NCBI RefSeq assembly: GCF_000338275.1
Contig: NZ_ANMR01000006.1
Location: 1-64,000 of the forward strand
DNA: 64,000 nt
Origin: Staphylococcus xylosus NJ
Lineage (GTDB): Bacteria > Bacillota > Bacilli > Staphylococcales > Staphylococcaceae
Direction: 5' to 3'
Position 1 is the first letter of the stretch; every line of letters begins with the position of its first letter. A program made the position numbers and the translations under genes. Of this stretch, positions 18,875 through 28,248 are shown piece after piece. The notes under the pieces are model-generated. The model made no database searches. It worked only from the letters and a program-made list of their open reading frames with translations, and was not told the origin of the DNA.

Positions 18875-20039
18875 TTATGGTACAAATAAAAATTTTATAA
18901 TCATGCTAATCATCTTATTCTTAATGGAATTCGCTCGAGGAATGTATATTTTAAGTTATTTATCATTACTTCCAACAGCAACCTCAATCGCGGTAGGTAT
19001 AACATCTATCGCTATTTCTATACATTTTATTTCAGATGCAGCAACAAACTTTGTTATTGGTTTCTTACTTAAACGCTTAGGTGCAAAATTAGTACTAACG
19101 TTAGGGTTTTTACTTGCTTTTGTTAGTTTATTTTTGGTTATTTGGTTCCCTACTGCACCAATAGTATTAATCATCAGTGCGGTCTTGCTAGGTATTGCTG
19201 TAAGCCCTATATGGGTCATCATGTTAGCAAGTGTTGATGAAAAAAATCGTGGTAAACAAATGGGTTACGTGTACTTCTCATGGTTACTAGGATTGCTAGT
19301 AGGTATGGTAGGCATGAATATTATATTTAAATTTCATCCGACACAATTTGCATTTTTAATGTCACTAGTTGTATTAATTGCTTGGATATTATATTATTTC
19401 GTAAAAATTAGACTCACAAATTATAATACTCGACCTGTTAAACAGCAATTAGGTCAAATAGTAAATGTCACAAAGCGACATTTAATTCTTTTTCCAGGCA
19501 TTTTACTACAAGGTGCTTCAATTACTGCTCTTGTTCCAATACTACCTACATATGCGACAAAAGTTGTTGGTGTTTCAACAGTTGAATATACAATGGCAAT
19601 CGTATTTGGCGGTATTGGCTGTGCGTTTTCAATGTTGTTCTTATCTAAGGTAATTGATAATCATGGCACATTATTTATGTACAGTGTAATATTTAGTGGT
19701 TTTGTACTATATACACTCATGATATTTGCTTTATCGCTAATTACAGAAATCACATTGGTTTGGATACTAGCAGTATTTATAGGTCTCATGTATGGTATCT
19801 TACTACCGGCTTGGAACACATTTATGGCGAGTCATATACATTCGGATGAACAAGAAGAAACTTGGGGCGTATTCAATAGTGTGCAAGGCTTTGGATCTAT
19901 GGTCGGCCCCCTTGTTGGTGGTTTAATCACTGAGTTTTCAAATTCAGTAAATAACACATTTTACTTTTCAGCGTTTGTGTTCTTATTCCTTGCTGTCTTT
20001 TACGGCATCTATTTTATCAAACGTAAAAAGCACGTTTAA
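18852..20039 (+). CDS. ltaA: LTA glycolipid flippase (MFS)
   Basis: A 395-aa major-facilitator protein with about 12 membrane helices. It moves the diglucosyl-diacylglycerol made by UgtP to the outer leaflet for LtaS. The sequence begins [15 protein letters not shown], as in S. aureus LtaA, so the ATG at 18852 is preferred over one at 18822; an AAAGG lies eight bases upstream of it. The MFS loop [10 protein letters not shown] (about 62-71) is present. It overlaps the end of ugtP by 23 bases, indicating translational coupling. It ends with a basic tail IKRKKHV. Confidence 0.95.
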   Translation: MQSSSLNNYGTNKNFIIMLIILFLMEFARGMYILSYLSLLPTATSIAVGITSIAISIHFISDAATNFVIGFLLKRLGAKLVLTLGFLLAFVSLFLVIWFPTAPIVLIISAVLLGIAVSPIWVIMLASVDEKNRGKQMGYVYFSWLLGLLVGMVGMNIIFKFHPTQFAFLMSLVVLIAWILYYFVKIRLTNYNTRPVKQQLGQIVNVTKRHLILFPGILLQGASITALVPILPTYATKVVGVSTVEYTMAIVFGGIGCAFSMLFLSKVIDNHGTLFMYSVIFSGFVLYTLMIFALSLITEITLVWILAVFIGLMYGILLPAWNTFMASHIHSDEQEETWGVFNSVQGFGSMVGPLVGGLITEFSNSVNNTFYFSAFVFLFLAVFYGIYFIKRKKHV

Positions 20040-20192
20040 AGCGTTTATAAACTTTAATATTTATAGAAAAGTTATATCAGCCATACTTAAGTTATTATTT
20101 AAAAATAACATTAGTAAACCTCAAATATGCATGTAGACACAACTTATAATAACTCAAAAATTTACAAAATAAGACACACAATATATCTAGTT

Positions 20193-20241
20193 AAAAAAGC
20201 GTCAATTTCTATTGAAAATATAGATAAATTGACGTTTTTTT
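20193..20241 (+). terminator. Terminator of ugtP-ltaA
   Basis: CGTCAATTT and AAATTGACG arms around a loop of about 20 bases, preceded by A6 and followed by T7. It lies about 150 bases after the ltaA stop. Confidence 0.8.
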
Positions 20242-20313
20242 ATTTTCCTGAAAATTTTACCATGCCATGCTTAAGATGGTAGGCATTTCCCAAATCATAC
20301 TATTTTAAATATA

Positions 20314-20349
20314 AAAGAGAGCTAATCTAAAATGATTAGCTCTCTCTTA
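20314..20349. terminator. Terminator between ltaA and yjcG
   Basis: GAGAGCTAATC and GATTAGCTCTC form an 11-bp stem with a 6-base loop. The minus-strand side ends in CTTTTATATTT, fitting the end of the yjcG transcript. Confidence 0.75.
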
Positions 20350-20453
20350 TTTCGGAGGTGCGCATTTATTCTCACAACTCTATATCTTCTTATGTCTAAT
20401 CATGATGCATTCAGACAATAATCAAAATGGAACACGTTTATGATGGAACACGT

Positions 20454-20963
20454 TTATGCTAAATTAAAGTTTTCTAAAACTTTCCATTTATCTTCTTTTT
20501 CATCATAATAAACTAAAGAAAGTTGCTCAATAGTTTCTTTGTAGTCAATCCCCGCTAGCTTCAATTGTCCATAAATATCTTCAAATTCTTGACTCGTCAA
20601 TCCTTGGGCAATAGTAAAATGTGGTACAAACGAATGATCTGCAACCCCATAAAAATCGCCTTTGTTAAATTGATTAAATAAGTTTTCTAAAGTTTCTGTT
20701 TTTTCAACTTTAAAATAAATAACATTTGTTATCGGCGCAAAATTAGATGCTTTTGTTGCATGAACATCAACCGTTGGAATGCCTTCGATTCTTGATTTAA
20801 TTGTCTCTTTTACAGACTCTAAATCACCATCGTTTATTTTAAATTGCCCCTTTATCGTAATATGCGGCATAATAGATGCATAATGAGCATCATAACGCTT
20901 ACGATATGCATTCACTTCATCTTGAAATGCTTTTGACGGAATTAATGCCAATCCTAAAATCAT
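20454..20963 (-). CDS. 2H phosphoesterase family protein (YjcG-like)
   Basis: The 169-aa protein has the two tetrapeptide motifs of the 2H phosphoesterase / 2'-5' RNA ligase fold. These are HITIKG (about residues 34-39) and HFTIAQG (about 123-129), each H-x-T, about 90 residues apart. Such enzymes act on 2'-5' or cyclic phosphodiester bonds in RNA or nucleotides; the real substrate of the YjcG group is unknown. A strong site AAAGGAGGAA precedes the ATG. It is followed on the opposite side of a terminator by ltaA and preceded by an esterase gene in the same direction. Confidence 0.88.
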   Translation of the reverse strand: MILGLALIPSKAFQDEVNAYRKRYDAHYASIMPHITIKGQFKINDGDLESVKETIKSRIEGIPTVDVHATKASNFAPITNVIYFKVEKTETLENLFNQFNKGDFYGVADHSFVPHFTIAQGLTSQEFEDIYGQLKLAGIDYKETIEQLSLVYYDEKEDKWKVLENFNLA

Positions 20964-21048
20964 TTAAATTCCTCCTTTGTTTAACATAATTACATTATAG
21001 CAAATTTCTGAAAAATTCGTTACTCTAAAGTCAATTTATTTCAGAATA

Positions 21049-21795
21049 TTAAAATGAAATATTATCAGATAAAAAATATTTTAACATTTCATCAAGTAAA
21101 TATTGCCATGATTTCCATCTATGGCCTCCTTCAAATTCTAAATAATGATACGTAAAATCATTTGCTTTAATAATTGAATTTAATTCACGATTCGGTGTTA
21201 AAAAATCTGCAGTTTTACCTGTGGTAGGTAACTTAAAATCCTCTTCTTCTAATCCTACCGCATGCCAAATAGATAGCTGCTCTTTAAATTGGCAACGTTC
21301 AATTAATGTCTGGATAGCCTCATCATGTTGCGGACTTAATAAGCCCACCTGACTAAATACACGCGGATATGATAACGCAGTAATTAAAGCAACACTACCA
21401 GCTAAACTATCCCCTAATAGCACACGTGCATTTCCTACTTTAAACGTTGGGAATGTCTTATCTATAAATGGTAATATTTCATTAGCCATAGCTTTCACAG
21501 TCAATGGTGTACGAGCGCCTTGTGGATGAAATTCTGCTCTTCTTTTATCAACATCTTCATAGTGAAAACCTACAAAAATTGCTCGCTCAATTTCATTGGT
21601 CTCTCTTAACTTTTCATAAGTACGATGGATTTTGCCAAAAGCAAAAAAGTCTGCCCCATCAAAGCAAAAAACAACTTTATATTTAAATAATTCTGTAAAA
21701 TCCTTAGGTAAATAGATAGATAATGTCACATCTCTATCTAAAATCTCGCTAGGAAAATTAATCTTATTGATATTTCCTGGTTGAAAGTCATACAT
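21049..21795 (-). CDS. Esterase family protein (enterochelin-esterase-like fold)
   Basis: The protein of about 248 residues is an alpha/beta hydrolase of the putative-esterase (esterase D/Fes-like) family. The nucleophile elbow reads LGDSLAGS with Ser in G-D-S-L, a variant of GxSxG. The general-base His is probably in EGGHRWKSW near the C-terminus. There is no signal peptide. The start is uncertain: AGGGGG lies before a TTG at 21801 and an ATG at 21795; I chose the ATG. The physiological ester is unknown. The gene stands 85 bases upstream of yjcG and may be co-transcribed with it. Confidence 0.82.
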   Translation of the reverse strand: MYDFQPGNINKINFPSEILDRDVTLSIYLPKDFTELFKYKVVFCFDGADFFAFGKIHRTYEKLRETNEIERAIFVGFHYEDVDKRRAEFHPQGARTPLTVKAMANEILPFIDKTFPTFKVGNARVLLGDSLAGSVALITALSYPRVFSQVGLLSPQHDEAIQTLIERCQFKEQLSIWHAVGLEEEDFKLPTTGKTADFLTPNRELNSIIKANDFTYHYLEFEGGHRWKSWQYLLDEMLKYFLSDNISF

Positions 21796-21889
21796 AAACA
21801 ATGCGCCCCCTAGTAGTCTTATAGACATTGTACCAAGAGACGCATGATTTTAAAATATTTCAACTTAATTTTTACAAATTGAATGTACG

Positions 21890-23461
21890 TTAATCATCAA
21901 TTTTTTCTTCTTTTAGTCGCTGTGGATAATCTTTCAGCCAGAAAATAGCATTAGGTACTTTACTAGGATCTGGTCTGTAAATTGCTCGTTTACCTGATCC
22001 AAGTTTTTTCTTTTGCTTTTCATAATCTTTCAGAGCATTGATTGCTGGCTTATGTAGTATCCAAATAGCAATAATATTTAACCATGCCATCATACCTACA
22101 CCCAAATCACCCATCATCCATGCCAAATCTGCAGTTTTAACTGCGCCATATACTGTCGCTAAAATTAAAACGATTCTTATAATATTAATATATACAAAAG
22201 TGGTTTTCTTCGAACTTCTTCTAGTTAAGTAAGTAATATTGGTTTCAGCAATATAATAGTATGCCAGTATTGTTGTAAAGGCAAAGAAGAATAATGCAAT
22301 TGCAATAAAGTATGAGCCAAATCCTGAGAAAGTCGGATCAAAGTGATAACCGCTACCATGGAATGCTTTATCAATACCAGCTTGTGCATACATTGCTGTA
22401 CCTGAATAATCTTTATCACCATTGGACATTTCTACAAATATACCATTGTCTTTAATCATACTCGCTTTACCGTCTGACATGGAACCACCATCAGTAACAT
22501 TATACGTACCCGAAAGTAAAATAATTAAAGCGGTTGCTGTACAAACAAATAATGTATCTATATAAACTGAAAATGATTGCACTAACCCTTGTTTAGCTGG
22601 ATGAGATACTTCTGCTGCCGACGCAGCATGTGGGCCTGTACCTTGTCCTGCTTCATTTGAATATAGTCCTCTTTTAACACCAATTTCAATCATAGCACCT
22701 ACAATACCACCAAAAGCTGCTTCAAAACCAAATGCTGATTTAAATATTAAAGCAAATAGAGCAGGGACTTGTTCGATATTTAGAAATATAATTATAACTG
22801 CCATTAATATGTACGCAATTGCCATAAATGGAACTACTGCAGTTGCTGCATTTGCAATCCACTTTATTCCTCCAAATATGATTAATCCAATTAAGACCGT
22901 CAAGAATATTGCTACTATCCATGGTTCTAAACTGAATGCATTTTTCATTGAGCTTGAAATCGCATTAGACTGCACACCTGGTAATAATAACCCCACTGAT
23001 ATAACAGTAACGATCGCAAATATTAAACCATATATCTTTCCTAATTTCCCCTTAATACCATATTCAATATAAAATGCTGGACCGCCTCGGTATTGCCCTT
23101 TCTCTTCACGCTTATAAATTTGTCCGAGTGTAGATTCAATAAATGCACTACCTGCGCCTAAAAATGCCGATGCCCACATCCAAAATATAGCACCGGGACC
23201 CCCAATAAATATAGCCGTCGAAACACCTACAATATTACCAGTACCTACTCTACCTGCTAAAGATAAAGCAATTGCTTGGAAACTAGATATACCTGTCGGT
23301 GATTTTTCCCCTTGAAACATTAGGCGTATCATTTCTTTAAAATGCCTAATTTGGAAAAAGCGCATCATAAATGAAAATAATATTCCTGTAAGCAATAAAC
23401 CATAAACCAAAGGTTTGCTCCAAACGATATCATACAACCACGTAAGTAACCCCTCTAACAT
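21890..23461 (-). CDS. Sodium:alanine/glycine symporter family protein (AgcS)
   Basis: A 523-aa membrane protein of the AGCS family with about 11 helices; members import alanine, glycine or glutamine with Na+. The family signature GRVGTGNIVGVSTAI is at about 70-84, and the conserved SNEAGQGTGPHAAS stretch is present in the middle. The ATG at 23461 has AAGGGGG ten bases upstream; the frame stays open further but has no ribosome site. It is monocistronic. The substrate cannot be fixed from sequence. Confidence 0.92.
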   Translation of the reverse strand: MLEGLLTWLYDIVWSKPLVYGLLLTGILFSFMMRFFQIRHFKEMIRLMFQGEKSPTGISSFQAIALSLAGRVGTGNIVGVSTAIFIGGPGAIFWMWASAFLGAGSAFIESTLGQIYKREEKGQYRGGPAFYIEYGIKGKLGKIYGLIFAIVTVISVGLLLPGVQSNAISSSMKNAFSLEPWIVAIFLTVLIGLIIFGGIKWIANAATAVVPFMAIAYILMAVIIIFLNIEQVPALFALIFKSAFGFEAAFGGIVGAMIEIGVKRGLYSNEAGQGTGPHAASAAEVSHPAKQGLVQSFSVYIDTLFVCTATALIILLSGTYNVTDGGSMSDGKASMIKDNGIFVEMSNGDKDYSGTAMYAQAGIDKAFHGSGYHFDPTFSGFGSYFIAIALFFFAFTTILAYYYIAETNITYLTRRSSKKTTFVYINIIRIVLILATVYGAVKTADLAWMMGDLGVGMMAWLNIIAIWILHKPAINALKDYEKQKKKLGSGKRAIYRPDPSKVPNAIFWLKDYPQRLKEEKIDD

Positions 23462-23796
23462 AACGTATCCCCCTTGTTGTACCATCATGTGAAATGATAT
23501 ATTTTTCATTATTATACACATATATAATATTCCGCGCAACGTATTCATTAAGTTATATTTTTCACAATTTATATATTATATTACAAAATTTATATTAAAT
23601 ATTTCAGATCACTTTATTCTTATAGATAAATAGTTTTACACTATTAATCACAAATTATCCTATTTTATAGATATAACTTTCTACTTTTTTATAATTGCAC
23701 CACAGAAATTATTGAATTCAATTTTCATCTTTTGTTCTTTGTTTATTTGAGATATACTAAATAGTACTTAAAAAAGAATTTAGGAGGAACTGTCCT
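23462..23796. other. Divergent promoter region, no gene
   Basis: About 335 AT-rich bases between the divergent AgcS and AI-2E-family genes. It should contain both promoters; I cannot point to a single convincing pair, and I see no operator-like palindrome. Confidence 0.4.
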
Positions 23797-24882
23797 ATGC
23801 TAAATAAGGTTTGGTTTAGAACAGGCATTGCCTTATTAATCCTGTTTTTATTAATCAAATTAGTCATGGAAGTCCATAGTGTGTTTGTACCTTTTGTAAT
23901 TATTATTCAATCTGTATTATTACCATTGTTATTAAGTGGCTTCTTGTTCTATATTTGCTTACCTTTTCAAAAAATACTAGAAAAAAATAAAGTCCCACGT
24001 TGGGCTAGTATTACAATTATCTTTATCGCTTTATTTATCATTATCGGTGTCATTATTAGGTTTATCGCACCACCTATTGCAGAACAAATTGAAAATTTAA
24101 TCAATCAAATCCCAGCATTACAACATGAAATTCAATATATTATCAATTTTGCTTTAGATCAAATGGAGAGATTACCTGCTGATGTAACAGATAGAATAAA
24201 TAAAATGGTTCAATCTATGAGTGATAGTACTGCAGATATATTATCTAATTCATTTAGTTATTTAACTTCATTTATCTCAACACTATTTTTACTTATTATG
24301 GTGCCATTTTTCTTAATCTATATGTTAAAAGACCATGAACGTTTTATACCTTTTATTGCTAAACTATTTAAAGGTGATAGAAAAGTTTTTATTGTTGATT
24401 TATTAAAAGATTTAAATCATACAGTACAGTCTTATATTCAAGGTCAAGTAACAGTTAGTATTATTTTAGGTATTATCTTATATATCGGTTATTCAATTAT
24501 TGGTTTGAATTACACATTATTATTAGTTATGTTTGCCTGTGTAGCTAATATGATTCCATTCCTTGGTCCATGGATGGCATTTGCTCCAGCAGCCATTATC
24601 GGAATTATCCAAAGTCCAACTACATTTATATGGGTATGTATTATCACATTAGTTGCTCAGCAATTAGAAGGTAACGTTATTACACCAAATGTTATGGGTA
24701 AATCTTTAAATATTCACCCACTAACAATAATTGTTGTCATCTTAGCTGCTGGTAATCTCGGTGGCTTTGGCCTAATACTTGTAGCTGTCCCACTTTACGC
24801 AGTAATAAAAACAATTGTACGTAATGTTTTCCAATATCGACAACAAATTATCGAAAAAGCTAATAGTGATGTTAAAAGATAG
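23797..24882 (+). CDS. AI-2E family transporter
   Basis: A 361-aa polytopic protein with about eight helices matching the AI-2E transporter (UPF0118/PerM-like) family. It has an N-terminal hairpin, a soluble stretch at about 95-150, and the conserved C-terminal block containing IPFLGPWMAF and QQLEGNVITPNVMGKS (about 286-301). Family members export varied substrates, including Na+ in some Gram-positives; autoinducer-2 transport by this one is not shown. TTAGGAGGAAC precedes the ATG. A terminator follows. Confidence 0.92.
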   Translation: MLNKVWFRTGIALLILFLLIKLVMEVHSVFVPFVIIIQSVLLPLLLSGFLFYICLPFQKILEKNKVPRWASITIIFIALFIIIGVIIRFIAPPIAEQIENLINQIPALQHEIQYIINFALDQMERLPADVTDRINKMVQSMSDSTADILSNSFSYLTSFISTLFLLIMVPFFLIYMLKDHERFIPFIAKLFKGDRKVFIVDLLKDLNHTVQSYIQGQVTVSIILGIILYIGYSIIGLNYTLLLVMFACVANMIPFLGPWMAFAPAAIIGIIQSPTTFIWVCIITLVAQQLEGNVITPNVMGKSLNIHPLTIIVVILAAGNLGGFGLILVAVPLYAVIKTIVRNVFQYRQQIIEKANSDVKR

Positions 24883-24934
24883 CTAAAAAAATAGCTTAGA
24901 TACTATATCAGTGTTTAAATTTAGACACATTTAT

Positions 24935-24970
24935 TAAAGCGCCTAGTCGATTTGTCTAGGTGCTTTAATT
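24935..24970 (+). terminator. Terminator of the AI-2E family gene
   Basis: AAAGCGCCTAG and CTAGGTGCTTT (one G-U) form an 11-bp stem followed by AATTTTATAT, about 55 bases after the stop. Confidence 0.75.
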
Positions 24971-25023
24971 TTATATATTGAGGTCGTAATAAATAGCATG
25001 TCCCGATTTCAATTTATCAATAC

Positions 25024-25055
25024 AAAAAACCTCTAATACCAAGTATCAGAGGTTT
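25024..25055 (-). terminator. Distal terminator of fabI
   Basis: On the minus strand AAACCTCTGATACTTGGTAT folds with TAGAGGTTTTTT. It lies 180 bases beyond the fabI stop, after the hairpin repeat at 25061-25091. Confidence 0.7.
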
Positions 25056-25060
25056 CAGAC

Positions 25061-25091
25061 CGCCGACAAAGTCCCCGACTTTGTTGGCAGT
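25061..25091. repeat. Dispersed hairpin repeat (GCCGACAAAGT arms), copy 1
   Basis: CGCCGACAAAGT and ACTTTGTTGGC(A)G arms around CCCCG. T7 follows on the plus strand. The same arms occur at 37725-37750 downstream of mecA, so this looks like a mobile or recurrent terminator cassette. Confidence 0.65.
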
Positions 25092-25233
25092 TTTTTTGCA
25101 CGTTTTCTGCGAATACTGACTTAACCTATAGTGTTCGACTAGCGCTCTTTCCGCAGAAGTTTTCGCAAATCACTAGTCAATATTATAATATATAAATTAG
25201 ACAATGTGATATTTATTTTGAGGTTTTACAATA

Positions 25234-26004
25234 TTATTTAACGATATGATAACCGCTATCTACATGAATATTTTCTCCGGTAACACCGCTTGAAAAATCA
25301 CTTAATAAATAAGCTGCAGTTTTACCAACTTCTTCTTGATCGACATTACGTTTTAACGGTGCACGTTCTGTGATTTCATTCAAAATTGAATTAAATCCGC
25401 CTACACCTTTTGCACTCAATGTACGGATAGGTCCAGCTGAAATCGCGTTAACACGGATATTTTCTTGTCCTAAATCTAATGCTAAATAACGAACATTTGC
25501 CTCTAAACTTGCTTTCGCAACACCCATCACATTATAATTTTGAACTGCGAATTCGCCACCTAAGTAAGTTGTAGCTACAATACTTCCACCTTCAGGCATA
25601 AGTTTTTTAGCTTCACGTGATACAAGTGTTAATGAATAAGAACTAATATCTTGTGCTAATAAGAAACCATCTCGTGATGTATCAATAAAGCGACCACGTA
25701 AATCTTCCATATTTGCAAATGCAATTGAATGGTAAACACCATCTATATTGCCAACTTCTTCTCCAATTTTAGCAAAACCATTTACTACATCTTCATCACT
25801 TTGAACATCAATTTGATACATATGATGCGTTTCTTGATTTAATTGTTCAACTAATTTTTCTAATTCTTTTTTACTACGGTCTTTACGGTATGTAAATACT
25901 AATTTTGCACCAAGTTGGTCCAATACTTTAGCTACGCCAAAACCAATACTACGTTTGTTTGCAATACCCATAATGACGAAAGTTTTATTTTCTAAATTTA
26001 ACAT
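25234..26004 (-). CDS. fabI: Enoyl-[acyl-carrier-protein] reductase, FabI type
   Basis: The 256-aa short-chain dehydrogenase-fold enzyme reduces trans-2-enoyl-ACP in the last step of each fatty-acid elongation round. The FabI pattern is clear: N-terminal MGIANKRSIGFGVAK (12-26, nucleotide binding) and the catalytic Tyr-x6-Lys as YNVMGVAK (about 157-164). The end is GYHIVK, as in S. aureus FabI, the NADPH-preferring triclosan target. AAAGGAGC precedes the ATG. It is monocistronic. Unlike fabH in this window, I see no perfect FapR palindrome in front. Confidence 0.97.
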   Translation of the reverse strand: MLNLENKTFVIMGIANKRSIGFGVAKVLDQLGAKLVFTYRKDRSKKELEKLVEQLNQETHHMYQIDVQSDEDVVNGFAKIGEEVGNIDGVYHSIAFANMEDLRGRFIDTSRDGFLLAQDISSYSLTLVSREAKKLMPEGGSIVATTYLGGEFAVQNYNVMGVAKASLEANVRYLALDLGQENIRVNAISAGPIRTLSAKGVGGFNSILNEITERAPLKRNVDQEEVGKTAAYLLSDFSSGVTGENIHVDSGYHIVK

Positions 26005-26290
26005 GAAAATAGCTCCTTTATTTAAATTTTCATTTTTTAACTGGTTCGAATTCAGATGACACAGATATATGCTTTTTTACTCGATACCAATATCAACATC
26101 CTTTATTTTAACATTGGTTATAATGAATAAACAATTTATTTTAATATCAATTGAACTTTTTATGCGTTTACATATCTAAAGTGAAATAATTATCCTATAA
26201 GGAGTATTATAAAAAGATTCGAACGTACGTTTATATTGAATTTTACAAGGAGTATCAAAAAATACTACTTTTTATCTTGTTTTAATATAG

Positions 26291-26337
26291 CGAAGGCTAA
26301 GGCATTACTTTATAATATGCCTCAGCCTTCGTTTTTA
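26291..26337. terminator. Long hairpin between cpaA and fabI
   Basis: CGAAGGCT(A)AGGCAT pairs with ATGCCT(C)AGCCTTCG, about 14 bp, near the end of cpaA. The T-run (GTTTTT) is on the plus strand, where no gene runs in; on the minus strand, where cpaA ends, the tail is CTATATTAAA. The role as cpaA terminator is therefore only probable. Confidence 0.5.
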
Positions 26338-26394
26338 AATATATGATTAGTTAGATGATATGAGGTTAGAGTATCATTTACTGTCATAAGCAAT

Positions 26395-28239
26395 TTAATA
26401 ATAAAACTCTAATTCACGTTTCAATTCGTCAACGTATTCTTTAGAACCTGTAACAATAACGCGGTCTCTGTAACGGAGCTGAGTATCGCCATGTGGGACA
26501 ATAGATTCATTATTTCTAATAATACGAACAAAGATAATATCCCCACCGAATGGGAAATTACGTAGTTGAATCTGGTCATATTGATGATTTAACATCGCAA
26601 TTTCATACAATGACGTTTCGACATTACTTAACAAGTTAAGCATATTAGGTGTTTCTATTAAGCCTTTTAATAAAATCTTATTACTCATATAACTACTAAA
26701 CACTTCAATACCTTCTCTTTGAAGAGTTTCGTCATTAGAACTAGATTCTAACCTACAAATAACTCGTTTTACACCATGAGCTTTTGCCATTAATGCTACT
26801 TTACGATTAATATCGTCATCGTTTGTCGAACATACAACAATATTACGCTCAAATAAACCAAGACGCTCAAGTAACCCTTCTTCATAATCTGCAATTTCAA
26901 TCATTGAAATCGCATCAGATAATTTACGTTTGTCACTTAAATCATTTCGATAATAAAGAGAAACTTGATAAAGTTGTGAAGATAAATTTTGAGCAATTGG
27001 GATGGTTAGTTGGTTCTTTCCTATCAAACTTACTTCAATTTGTCTTGTCGCTTCGTCTGGTATCGGGAACATTTTCTTAAAGATAATTGGTACAAATACA
27101 CAAGTAATAACGGCACTTAATATCAAAATACCAGATATCTCTGATGAAATTGTACCAAGTTGTTCTGCAATTTTAGCAGAAGCAATTACTAATGATAATG
27201 TAGATGTTAGTAAAAATGCAGAAGAAATTGTAGTTTTCATATCAAACCATCTACGTATATAAAATACTGGTATCAGTTTAGATATTAGAAAAGCTAATAT
27301 TAAAAAAGGGATAATCAGCAATAATGCTGGTTCCTTAATCAACTCTGGTATATTTAAATCTACACCAACCATGATAAAGAAGATTGGAATAAAGAATCCA
27401 TATCCAAACGAATCTAACTTTTCAACCATATCCTCATCTGGATTAAGAAGAGAAACTACAACTCCTGCTAAAAATGCGCCTAAAATATTTTCTGCACCAA
27501 CACCTTCAGCTAAAGCCACTAACAATAAGATAAGTGCGAACACAGCACGTATGCCGATTTGAGTAGTACCATCCATTAATTTTTGTAAGAATTGTGCTTT
27601 CTTGAAGAAACCACCTAAAAAGTAAAAAACAATTGTAAATACCACTAAACTACCGATTAACCACAATGATGTATTACCTGAAGCATGAAACGTACCATAT
27701 GCTGTTAATAAGATCATTGTTACTAAGTCTGCTAGTACAGCGACTAACAAGATAAATTGTCCAATTGTCGTACGCATGATATTCATTTCTTTTAATGTTG
27801 GTACAACGACACCTAATGAAATCGTAGATATAATAATAACCATTAGTAAAACATCATCAATTAGGCCGAACCATTTGAACATGTATGCAAAGACAATAGA
27901 TATAATCATAATAAACATAAATACAACTATGGCAAGCTGTAAATGACCTGGTTCTTGCTTTTTAACTTTTTCTTCTTTTTTAGTTGAACTTTTATCTCTT
28001 TTAAAAGCTTTAAAATCAATTTCTAAGCCACTTAAAAACATTAAGAATATAAAACCTAAAGTTGATAATATATTAAGTATTGAATCACGTTCGACTAAAT
28101 TCAAAAAAGAATGGCCTATAATAATACCCATTAATATTTCAGCTACAACTATAGGTAAAAATGTAATCCTTAGTCTATTGACTATAATTGGTGTAAGAAA
28201 TGCCGCTAAAACTACGACAACAAGTGATACAAATTCCAT
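26395..28239 (-). CDS. cpaA: Monovalent cation:proton antiporter with RCK domains (CpaA-like)
   Basis: The 614-aa CPA2-type antiporter has about 12 membrane helices (1-390), an RCK_N domain with a nucleotide-binding fold (about 405-520) and an RCK_C domain (about 525-614). The transport core motif is present around VLADLVTMILL. The S. aureus homologue in the same position, CpaA, binds c-di-AMP through RCK_C and exchanges K+/Na+ for protons; the assignment rests on that synteny and architecture. It ends the probable operon with mgtE, only nine bases after it. The start ATG has AAGGGGG. Confidence 0.92.
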   Translation of the reverse strand: MEFVSLVVVVLAAFLTPIIVNRLRITFLPIVVAEILMGIIIGHSFLNLVERDSILNILSTLGFIFLMFLSGLEIDFKAFKRDKSSTKKEEKVKKQEPGHLQLAIVVFMFIMIISIVFAYMFKWFGLIDDVLLMVIIISTISLGVVVPTLKEMNIMRTTIGQFILLVAVLADLVTMILLTAYGTFHASGNTSLWLIGSLVVFTIVFYFLGGFFKKAQFLQKLMDGTTQIGIRAVFALILLLVALAEGVGAENILGAFLAGVVVSLLNPDEDMVEKLDSFGYGFFIPIFFIMVGVDLNIPELIKEPALLLIIPFLILAFLISKLIPVFYIRRWFDMKTTISSAFLLTSTLSLVIASAKIAEQLGTISSEISGILILSAVITCVFVPIIFKKMFPIPDEATRQIEVSLIGKNQLTIPIAQNLSSQLYQVSLYYRNDLSDKRKLSDAISMIEIADYEEGLLERLGLFERNIVVCSTNDDDINRKVALMAKAHGVKRVICRLESSSNDETLQREGIEVFSSYMSNKILLKGLIETPNMLNLLSNVETSLYEIAMLNHQYDQIQLRNFPFGGDIIFVRIIRNNESIVPHGDTQLRYRDRVIVTGSKEYVDELKRELEFYY

Positions 28240-28248
28240 ATAACCCCC

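Noticed and set aside
26041-26110. Possible FapR site upstream of fabI (GATACCAATATC)
   Set aside because: Only a 12-bp imperfect match without the TTA/TAA outer arms seen at fabH.
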